Below, piece after piece: positions 1-6,437 of a stretch of 7,155 bases of DNA. A model generated the notes under the pieces. That model worked only from the letters and a program-made list of their open reading frames with translations, had not been told where the DNA came from and ran no database searches. The stretch covers positions 1 to 7,155 of the forward strand of contig JAESTY010000293.1 in assembly GCA_016763355.1 (NCBI GenBank), in the 5' to 3' direction. The position numbers and the translations under genes are program-made. Numbering within the stretch: position 1 is the first letter of the stretch; each line of letters begins with the position of its first letter. This DNA is from Immundisolibacteraceae bacterium. Its GTDB lineage: Bacteria > Pseudomonadota > Gammaproteobacteria > Immundisolibacterales > Immundisolibacteraceae.

Positions 1-915
1 AAAAGTGCTGATGGCAAAACCATGCTGATGGATATCAAATCAACGCTCGGCCAGTACAAGGGTGAACCGGCCATGGTTGCCTTCCTGCGCGACGTCACCG
101 CGCAGCACCTGGCCGCCGAAGAGTTACGGGTGCACCGAGACCAACTTGAGGAACTGGTCGGACAAAAAACCGACCATCTGGTTCACGCACTTGAGCTCGC
201 TGAAACAGCCAACCGGGCAAAATCCAGGTTTCTGGCCAATATTTCCCACGAATTAAGAACCCCGCTGCATGCAGTGCTCAGCTACGCCGAATTTGGTGAA
301 TCCAAGGCACTGGACAGCGAACCTGAGAAACTCCAACAGTATTTCAACCGCATTCACAGCAGTGGTAAGCGACTGCTGCTGTTATTGAACGACTTGCTAG
401 ATTTAAGCCAGCTTGAGGCCGGTCAGCTGGTGCTTCGGCCGGGGCAAAACAACATTCAACTACTGGTTGAAAAAGTAATCGATGACCTACAATTGAAAAT
501 CGGTGACCACCAGATCACCATCAACACGACAGCACTGAAAAAAACACCCATCGTAATCTGTGATTTCGACCGGCTTTGTCAGGTAGTAAGCCACCTGGTT
601 TCAAACGCCCTGCAGTTCAGCGCAGATCACGCACCGGTGGAAATTTCACTCTCGCAGGATACAAAACAGACCCTGGTGCTGATACGCGACCACGGCGTTG
701 GCCTGATAGAGGCTGAAATAGCCTCCCTGTTCACGCCCTTCACTGAAAGTAGTCGCACCCGCAGCGAAGCCGGCGGCACCGGGCTAGGACTGGCGATCAG
801 CAAGCAAATTATCGATATGCACAAGGGCACCATCAACGGCTTTAACAACCGCGATGGTGGCGCTACCTTCTACTTCACGCTGCCAAACCAAATCGAGAAT
901 TCCGGCACGAAATAA
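1..915 (+). CDS. Sensor histidine kinase, PAS-linked, 5'-truncated by the window
   Basis: This is the C-terminal part of a two-component sensor kinase, which autophosphorylates on histidine and passes the phosphate to a response regulator. The frame is open from base 1, so the ATG at 22 is probably internal. Numbering from that Met, residues 1-36 look like the end of a PAS domain (GEPAMVAFLRDVTAQ). A charged, probably coiled-coil linker (about 30-68) follows. The HisKA dimerisation domain has the H-box SHELRTP, with phospho-acceptor His76 (codon 247-249). The HATPase_c domain has an N-box with Asn195, a G1 box DHGVGL (about 223-228), an F-box region LFTPF (236-240) and a G2 box GGTGLGLAI (251-259). 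All catalytic boxes look intact. The protein ends shortly after HATPase_c, so no receiver domain is attached at the C-terminus. The partner regulator and the signal are not visible. Sensing and any membrane segments would lie upstream of the window. Confidence 0.93.
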   Translation, partial: KSADGKTMLMDIKSTLGQYKGEPAMVAFLRDVTAQHLAAEELRVHRDQLEELVGQKTDHLVHALELAETANRAKSRFLANISHELRTPLHAVLSYAEFGESKALDSEPEKLQQYFNRIHSSGKRLLLLLNDLLDLSQLEAGQLVLRPGQNNIQLLVEKVIDDLQLKIGDHQITINTTALKKTPIVICDFDRLCQVVSHLVSNALQFSADHAPVEISLSQDTKQTLVLIRDHGVGLIEAEIASLFTPFTESSRTRSEAGGTGLGLAISKQIIDMHKGTINGFNNRDGGATFYFTLPNQIENSGTK

Positions 916-1014
916 TATCTAGCAAATCGATAGATAGAACAGCCGCCAAAAGCCCGATTCGCGGCGGAACCAGTTAGAATAAAGTCCACGTCCTCTATCT
1001 GTTGAAACTCTTCT

Positions 1015-2483
1015 ATGCTGATTTTCGAAATAGGCCAGACCGGCCGTAGTAATGCCGCCCAATCCGCTGGCATGACCAGCGCAGACGCCGCATCAATCAC
1101 CGCAGACTTGCCTCAGGAACTACTACGCACCGAGCTCAGCGGCCTGCCAGAGGTTTCGGAGTTACAGGCAGTGCGCCATTACACCCGGCTCTCGCAACTC
1201 AATTTTTCCATCGACACCCAGTTCTATCCGCTCGGTTCCTGCACTATGAAATACAACCCGCGAGCTGTAACACCTTGGCCTCGCTGGAAGGTTTTACCGG
1301 GCTACACCCACTGGCTCCGGCAGACCAGACCCAGGGTTACCTGCAGTGCATGCATGAACTCCAGGAGATGCTCACGGAAGTAACCGGTATGGCCGGTTTT
1401 TCGTTAACTCCCTTAGCCGGTGCCCAGGGTGAGTTTGCCGGTATCGCCATGATTCGCGCCTATCACCTGGCCCGTGGTGACAACCAACGCACCGAAATAC
1501 TAGTACCTGATGCGGCCCACGGCACTAATCCGGCCAGCGCAGTCATGTGTGGTTATACGGTCAAAGAAATTCCCACCGACAGCGACGGCAATGTTGACCT
1601 GGAGGCATTACAGCAGCAGGTCGGGCCACAAACCGCTGGGTTGATGTTAACCAACCCATCAACCCTGGGCGTGTTCGAAGAACGTATCACCGAAATGTCG
1701 CAAATCATGCATTCCGCTGGTGGCCTGCTCTATTACGACGGCGCCAACCTCAACGCCATTCTGGGCAAGGTCAAACCCGGCGACATGGGCTTTGATGTGA
1801 TTCACATCAACCTGCACAAAACCTTCTCCACCCCCCATGGCGGTGGCGGGCCAGGCGCGGGACCAGTGGGTGTTAGTGAACGCTTATTACCCCACCTGCC
1901 GATTCCTTACATTATTAAAGAGCAGGACAATTACCGTCTGGCCGACCGTGACGACTGCCCACAGAGCATCGGCCGACTATCCGCTTTTGCAGGTAATTCT
2001 GGCGTGCTGATGCGCGCATACATCTATATGCGCCTACTGGGTAAAGAGGGCATGGTGCGAGTCGCTGAATTCGCCACCTTAAACGCCAACTACCTGCTTA
2101 AACAGCTGCAGGCAAAAGGTTTTGATGCGGCCTTCCCCGAACGCCGGGCTAGCCATGAGTTCATCATTACCCTGCGCAGCCAGGCCAAAGAACTCAATGT
2201 CACCGCAAGGGATTTCGCCAAACGACTACTCGATTTCGGTTACCACGCCCCCACCACCTACTTCCCAATGTTGGTGCCGGAATGCCTGTTAATTGAACCC
2301 ACCGAAACCGAAGACAAGGCCGCCCTGGATGGTTTTATCGACGCCATGGTCGCCATTTGGGAAGAAGCCAAATCAGACCCGGAATTGGTGCAGAACGCAC
2401 CCCACACCCTGCCGGTAACCCGGCTCGACGAAACCCTGGCGGCAAAACAGCTCGACCTGATCTGGCGACCTACCGCCGACTAA
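1015..2483 (+). CDS. gcvPB: Glycine dehydrogenase (decarboxylating) subunit 2, frameshifted
   Basis: The beta subunit of the split P-protein binds PLP and, with subunit 1 (GcvPA), decarboxylates glycine and loads the aminomethyl group onto GcvH in the glycine cleavage system. The start is supported by the typical MLIFE opening, although no good Shine-Dalgarno precedes it. Frame 1 encodes residues 1-83, including HYTRLSQ and YPLGSCTMKYNPR. The rest of the protein continues in another frame from about 1266 (CNTLASLEGF) to the stop at 2481-2483. Adding one base in the Ala codon at 1264-1266 joins both halves into 489 residues, the usual length. Family motifs are present: AGAQGE, PDAAHGTNPAS, YYDGANLNA, HKTFSTPHGGGGPG and a C-terminal LLIEPTETE. 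The PLP lysine is Lys269 (codon 1818-1820). Without correction the first frame stops at 1383 after 122 residues. It could be a sequencing or assembly indel or a recent pseudogene. gcvPA, gcvT and gcvH are not in this window. Confidence 0.93.
1263..1267 (+). other. Single-base frameshift site in gcvPB
   Basis: The conserved protein reads N-P-R in frame 1 (codons 1255-1263) and then C-N-T-L-A in the frame beginning at 1266. Reading the intact protein needs GCN TGT AAC ACC, but the sequence has GC TGT AAC ACC, so one base is missing from the alanine codon. No slippery heptamer or downstream hairpin is evident, which makes programmed frameshifting unlikely. Confidence 0.85.
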
Positions 2484-2514
2484 CCGCCAATACTAACTAA
2501 CAAACGAGACTCCT

Positions 2515-3447
2515 ATGTCAGCACTTATCTGTGGTTCCTACGCGTTTGACACCATCATGGTGTTCCAGGATCAGTTTAAAAATCACATATTGCCCGACCA
2601 GGTTCACATCCTGAATGTCTCCTTCCTGGTGCCATCCATGCGCAAGGAATATGGGGGTTGTGCCGGCAACATCGCCTACAACTTAAAATTGATTGGCGGC
2701 GATCCGCTACCAATGGCAACTGTAGGCACCGACTTCGGCCCCTACCGAGAGTGGATGGCCAAACATCAGATCGACGACCGTTTTGTCACCCTCGCCGAGG
2801 GCACCCACACCGGTCAGGCATTCATCACCACCGATCTGGATGACAACCAAATCACCGCCTTTCACCCCGGCGCCATGGGCGAGTCTCACAAAAACAAGGT
2901 TGGTGACGCCCAACAGGCCACCCTGGGCATCGTCTCACCAGACGGTCGCGACGGCATGATTGAGCACGCCGCGCAGTTTGCTGCCGCCGGCGTACCTTTC
3001 ATTTTCGATCCAGGCCAGGGACTGCCAATGTTCGGCGCCGAAGACCTGCTGACTTTTATCGACCAGGCTACCTATATCACCCTCAACGATTACGAATCTA
3101 AAATGGTGCTAGAGCGCACCGGCCTCACCGAAGCCGAACTGGCCAGCAAGGTCGATGCGCTGATCATCACCCGTGGTGGCGAAGGTTCAACCATTTACGC
3201 CGATGGTACCGAGATCAACATTCCCGTAGTGCCTGCAAAAACCACGCTAGACCCCACCGGTTGCGGCGACGCTTATCGGGCCGGCATTCTTTACGGCCTG
3301 ATGAATCAGCTCGACTGGGCTACCACCGGCAGAATCGCCTCCTTGCTGGGCAGCATCAAAATAGCCCACCAGGGCACTCAGAATCACCATTTCACCGCTG
3401 ACGAGTTCCAGCAACGATTTTTAAAGGTATTTGAATATAGCTACTAG
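2515..3447 (+). CDS. PfkB-family carbohydrate/nucleoside kinase (adenosine kinase-like)
   Basis: This cytosolic kinase of the ribokinase/PfkB fold transfers phosphate from ATP to a sugar or nucleoside hydroxyl. At 310 residues it is complete for the family. The substrate-side glycine motif YGGCAGNIAYNLKLIGG lies at 46-62, followed by ATVGTDFG (68-75). DDNQITAFHPGAM (109-121) resembles nucleoside-kinase members of the family. LNDYE (190-194) fits the NxxE magnesium/phosphate motif, and TRGGEGS (219-225) is part of the nucleotide site. The PfkB signature DPTGCGDAYRAG (246-257) has the anion hole GCGD, with Asp252 as the likely catalytic base. The start at 2515 has a weak GAG Shine-Dalgarno about six bases upstream. 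It lies 31 bases after gcvPB on the same strand and may be co-transcribed with it. Adenosine or another nucleoside is my preferred substrate by motif resemblance, but the sequence does not settle it. Confidence 0.88.
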   Translation: MSALICGSYAFDTIMVFQDQFKNHILPDQVHILNVSFLVPSMRKEYGGCAGNIAYNLKLIGGDPLPMATVGTDFGPYREWMAKHQIDDRFVTLAEGTHTGQAFITTDLDDNQITAFHPGAMGESHKNKVGDAQQATLGIVSPDGRDGMIEHAAQFAAAGVPFIFDPGQGLPMFGAEDLLTFIDQATYITLNDYESKMVLERTGLTEAELASKVDALIITRGGEGSTIYADGTEINIPVVPAKTTLDPTGCGDAYRAGILYGLMNQLDWATTGRIASLLGSIKIAHQGTQNHHFTADEFQQRFLKVFEYSY

Positions 3448-3517
3448 CCGTAGCGCTCTGCATCTCAATAGCAGCCAAATAACAGCTGACCCGTTTTCAA
3501 CCACTAGCCAGGGAAGA

Positions 3518-3548
3518 TTGACCTACACTGTTCTCACAACACTGATTT
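3518..3548 (+). promoter_or_regulatory. Possible sigma-70-type promoter upstream of the PEP-utilising protein gene
   Basis: The 127-base gap 3448-3574 is long enough for a promoter, and no clear terminator separates it from the kinase gene. TTGACC at 3518-3523 matches a -35 element well, but the best -10 at suitable spacing (around 3541-3548) is poor. Alternatively TACACT at 3525-3530 could be a -10 without a good -35. This is a weak call by eye; a start-site map would decide. Confidence 0.25.
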
Positions 3549-3574
3549 AAGTTCGACAAAATCGGGAGGAGCAG

Positions 3575-5185
3575 ATGGAACCATCAATCAATGGCCAGCC
3601 GAGCGCTGACCCACAATGGCATAACCCGGTTGAGGGCGCCCACTGGTTGCGGGACTGGCGCATCGGCGAGTGGCTCAGCGGACCGATTACACCGCTGTTC
3701 GAAACCCTGATACTGCCGCGCATGGTGGAGTCCAAGGAAAACGCCGGCCTCGGTATTATTCCCTGGCGCGGCATGGCTCCACGAGCCTTGAAAGTACTCA
3801 AACCCTGGTACAGCGTCCAACACGGTTACCTGTTTAGCCGCTCCGATATCTGGAAATCCAGAACCCTGCCGGGCATGGCCCATTTTATTTTACGAGCGCT
3901 GGCCAAACCCAACTGGTACGCCGACTGGCTTGAAGATGCCGAACCATTATTCGACAAGCTACTGGCAGACTTAAAGGCGCAACCAGCAGCAACCCTGAAC
4001 GCCTCAGATCTTCTAAAACGTGCTGAGCTACTGGTCAGTTATGGCGCAGAGTGGTGGTATCCGGTGGCCTTTGGCGGCGTCGATGTGTTTTTTATCAGTG
4101 GCGCCTACAACAAATTCATACCCAACGCCCGATTCCCGGTGCACGTGCTGCTCTATGGCTATCCCGGCCCCCAGATCGACGCCGAGCAACAACTTTGGCA
4201 AATAGCCGAAGCGCTACGGCAACTCAACCTGAGCACACCGGTAATAGAACAGCTAACGGACCCAGGCATCGCTCCATTAGTAGACGCCTATTACAGCCGT
4301 TACGGACACGTACTTGATTCCATTGACCCGGTCTATCCTGTTCTTAGCGAACAACCACAAAGACTGGTTTCGGCAGTCGAAGCTTATTTGAACACTCCGC
4401 AACCAGCTCCAGTAAAACGTGCCGATCGAACTGCTGCGAAACGAGAAACAGCAACCACTGCAGCGTTACAGGCAGTCGAGGGGAAAATATTTGGCGGATG
4501 GTTGTTCAGGCGACTACTGAGTTTCGTACAGGCGTTGGCATCCAACCGCGAGCAGGTTAACTGGAATTTTCAGCGTGCTTTTGGAGAGCTTCGTACAACC
4601 CTCCTACTGCTAGGCAAACAGCTGGTGAAGTCCGGTCATCTAACCAAACCGGAACAACTGTTTTTCCTGCAATGGTCAGAAATCAAAATTTTAATTGAGC
4701 AGCCTGCGACGCTAACCAGCAAACCTGATAACAACGCCGAAACCGCCGATGGTCGTCAGGCCCTGTGGCGACAACGTCAAACCCTCACCGCACCGTCACG
4801 GATCCCTCCAGCAGATCACCCAACCTGGGAAAACGAAGGCTTTAAGGGCGGTAGTTTAGGGACTGATAGAACTCTTACTGGTGCCGCAGCCAGTACAGGT
4901 ATTGCGAAAGGAATTGCCCGCGTCGTCAGACAACCGGCCGATGTTGAACAACTCCAACCCGGAGAAATACTGGTCGCCCACGCCACCACACCGGCAATGA
5001 ACTCTGCTATCAGTCGCGCTGCGGCTATTGTTTCTAACGTCGGCGGGGTTACCACCCACTCGGCATTAATCGCTCGGGAGTTTGGCATTCCCGCAGTCAT
5101 TGGTACGGAAGTAGGCACCGAGGTAATCAAAGATGGCATGGAGCTGGAAGTCGATGGTGACGCCGGGGTGGTCAGGTTTTTATAA
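3575..5185 (+). CDS. PEP-utilising (phosphohistidine swivelling) domain protein without ATP-grasp
   Basis: The C-terminal domain (about 436-536) is a PEP-utiliser mobile domain that carries a phosphohistidine between active sites. It shows ASTGIAKG, PGEILVAHATTPAM and GGVTTHSALIAREFGIPAVIG, with the catalytic His495 at codon 5057-5059. The N-terminal part (about 24-435) opens with WRIGEWLSGPITPL. This resembles the substrate-binding region that precedes the His domain in rifampin phosphotransferase and PEP synthase-like proteins. No ATP-grasp domain and no C-terminal PEP-binding barrel are present. It would therefore need a separate ATP-binding partner, as the alpha subunit of phenylphosphate synthase does. 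The start has a strong GGGAGGAG at 3564-3571. Residues of about 280-300 are rich in Ala, Arg and Lys and may be a linker. The gene leads a run of oxygenase-like genes on the same strand, suggesting it phosphorylates a substrate or intermediate of that pathway. The substrate is unknown. Domain call sure; role inferred. Confidence 0.82.
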   Translation: MEPSINGQPSADPQWHNPVEGAHWLRDWRIGEWLSGPITPLFETLILPRMVESKENAGLGIIPWRGMAPRALKVLKPWYSVQHGYLFSRSDIWKSRTLPGMAHFILRALAKPNWYADWLEDAEPLFDKLLADLKAQPAATLNASDLLKRAELLVSYGAEWWYPVAFGGVDVFFISGAYNKFIPNARFPVHVLLYGYPGPQIDAEQQLWQIAEALRQLNLSTPVIEQLTDPGIAPLVDAYYSRYGHVLDSIDPVYPVLSEQPQRLVSAVEAYLNTPQPAPVKRADRTAAKRETATTAALQAVEGKIFGGWLFRRLLSFVQALASNREQVNWNFQRAFGELRTTLLLLGKQLVKSGHLTKPEQLFFLQWSEIKILIEQPATLTSKPDNNAETADGRQALWRQRQTLTAPSRIPPADHPTWENEGFKGGSLGTDRTLTGAAASTGIAKGIARVVRQPADVEQLQPGEILVAHATTPAMNSAISRAAAIVSNVGGVTTHSALIAREFGIPAVIGTEVGTEVIKDGMELEVDGDAGVVRFL

Positions 5186-5240
5186 ACTCCCATTGATCTA
5201 CTGTGCCCTCCAGTAAGAATCCAGCGAGCATTATCTAGGG

Positions 5241-5246
5241 TATGAT
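5241..5246 (+). promoter_or_regulatory. Possible -10 element before the first ferritin-like gene
   Basis: The gap 5186-5309 holds TATGAT, five of six matches to the sigma-70 -10 consensus. No convincing -35 lies 16-18 bases upstream, and no TG extension is present. It may be an internal promoter or chance. The rest of this 124-base gap shows no terminator hairpin. Confidence 0.2.
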
Positions 5247-5309
5247 CCATCGGTCGCGTTAGAGCAAAAAAGAGCGCATTTACCATCCGGCAGTTCGGGA
5301 GAGGAACCA

Positions 5310-6062
5310 ATGAACCAGCCAGCAACTATAATTAACGCCAGCCTTGCCAGCGCCATGCGCCAGAAGAGCACTGCGGTAGCAGAACGAACTCCATTTGACC
5401 TGGTGGCGGAAAAAGCCCGAGCCGGGGAACTCGACGATGACCAGATTTTCCGGTTATTAGGCCGGCTCTGGGTGATCAAACGGATGATGTATTACGTTTA
5501 TGGCGGCTGGGCTCAGGGGCTCAGTGTTAACGAATACCCGCCGTCGATTGATTATCTGCTCAGCAAACAGATTTATGATGACTCGACCCATGAAATGCTG
5601 TTTATGGATGAGATCTTGCGGCGCGGTTATGCCCGCAGCCAGCCCAAAGTATTCGCCCACGAATACGGCACCTTCATGCAGGCCAGCCGATGTGGTCATT
5701 TGATATTTACTTTGCGGGCACTAGCCAACTATGCCCACAACCTGAGAATTTCTGCACTTAACCTTGGCGCAAAAGTCATCGAACTGACCTGGCTAGAGCG
5801 TTTCGGCGGTGCCTTTGAGGATCCGGCGTTAAGCCGTTTGTTTGGCGGGCTGGTGGCAGAAACCGAAAGTCACATCCAGATGGGCCGATTTGTAGTCGAG
5901 CGTTTTGTCCACAGCGATGTTGATATTGATCTGGCCCAACGACTCGCCGAGATCGTACGCCGCGATTACCTGGCGGTGCTCGACGAAGTGGCGGCTTTTG
6001 TATTGCGTGTAGATAGCAAGCAGAGCAACGAAATTCCGGAAATCCCTAAAGGTCTCGATTAA
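5310..6062 (+). CDS. Ferritin-like (di-iron oxygenase-type) helical protein, degenerate ligand set
   Basis: I do not recognise this 250-residue protein as a named family. It looks all-helical, with no signal peptide or membrane segment. Its helices could form a ferritin-like bundle: about 44-70, 79-106, 140-167 and 172-200. Possible metal ligands are D91-S-T-H94 in helix 2, Glu158 and Glu163 in helix 3, and Glu184/Glu186 with His188 in helix 4 (ETESH). Helix 1 has no obvious glutamate, and neither candidate pair is a strict ExxH, so the di-iron site would be degenerate or lost. This fits a non-catalytic or structural partner of the downstream ferritin-like protein, by analogy with PaaC beside PaaA in phenylacetyl-CoA epoxidase. 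The ATG at 5310 has a good GGGAGAGGA just upstream (5297-5305). It is followed 36 bases later by a ferredoxin gene. It could instead be an unrelated helical enzyme; the fold call is inference. Confidence 0.55.
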   Translation: MNQPATIINASLASAMRQKSTAVAERTPFDLVAEKARAGELDDDQIFRLLGRLWVIKRMMYYVYGGWAQGLSVNEYPPSIDYLLSKQIYDDSTHEMLFMDEILRRGYARSQPKVFAHEYGTFMQASRCGHLIFTLRALANYAHNLRISALNLGAKVIELTWLERFGGAFEDPALSRLFGGLVAETESHIQMGRFVVERFVHSDVDIDLAQRLAEIVRRDYLAVLDEVAAFVLRVDSKQSNEIPEIPKGLD

Positions 6063-6098
6063 TCCGGGTCATCGAACATCTCCAGACAGGAATCAGCA

Positions 6099-6392
6099 AT
6101 GGCGAACCAACCTGACATTATTGCGATCAAGATCGACCACGATAAATGTACCGAATGCCGGATGTGTTACGTGGTCTGTCGCGAGATTAATTTTAATGCG
6201 GTGATCATCGATACTGGCCCACAACACTTACACGAAATTGATATGGATCGCTGCGTCTATCCACGCTGCACGGTCTGCCTGATGTACTGCCCTGCTGAAG
6301 GATCAATTGTCGAGAGTGAATCCGGTCGTTCACTGGTGCCGCCAGCGGCGGATGCCTGGACCGACGAAAAACGCTTTCCCCGCCGAGCGTAA
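6099..6392 (+). CDS. 2x[4Fe-4S] ferredoxin-like protein
   Basis: A 97-residue soluble electron carrier with eight cysteines in two cluster motifs. The first is C17-x2-C20-x2-C23-x3-C27 (KCTECRMCYVVC). The second is C52-x4-C57-x2-C60-x3-C64 followed by proline (CVYPRCTVCLMYCP). The second motif has two extra residues between its first and second cysteine compared with the common CxxCxxCxxxCP. A 33-residue tail follows the last cysteine, with no further cysteines. AGGA (6088-6091) is a well-placed Shine-Dalgarno for the ATG at 6099. It sits between two ferritin-like genes (36 bases after one, 45 before the other), which suggests it delivers electrons, directly or through a reductase, to the di-iron centre. 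The reductase is not in the window. Ferredoxin assignment is firm; the partner is inferred. Confidence 0.88.
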   Translation: MANQPDIIAIKIDHDKCTECRMCYVVCREINFNAVIIDTGPQHLHEIDMDRCVYPRCTVCLMYCPAEGSIVESESGRSLVPPAADAWTDEKRFPRRA

Positions 6393-6437
6393 ACACCAAA
6401 ACGCGCTTAGCCCCTAAATTTTGAGGAGCCAATAGTT

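Noticed and set aside
943..967. Inverted repeat CCGCC...GGCGG after the kinase gene as a terminator
   Set aside because: The stem is only five base pairs with a 15-base loop and no T-tract.
975..980. TAGAAT as a -10 element for gcvPB
   Set aside because: No -35-like hexamer lies at suitable spacing, and AT-rich hexamers are expected by chance in this gap.
1255..1275. Programmed ribosomal frameshift in gcvPB
   Set aside because: There is no slippery heptamer or stimulatory structure, and this family is not known for recoding.
1275..2483. Independent gene starting at TTG 1275
   Set aside because: It lacks the conserved first 87 residues of GcvPB, which are found immediately upstream in another frame. 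It is the second half of the frameshifted gene.
3440..3454. Small hairpin GCTAC/GTAGC over the stop of the PfkB kinase gene
   Set aside because: It has a five-pair stem, overlaps coding sequence and has no T-tract, so it is not a credible terminator.
4816..5325. 169-codon open frame on the - strand
   Set aside because: It is antisense to the strongly conserved phosphohistidine domain and its product shows no recognisable motif, so it is a shadow frame.
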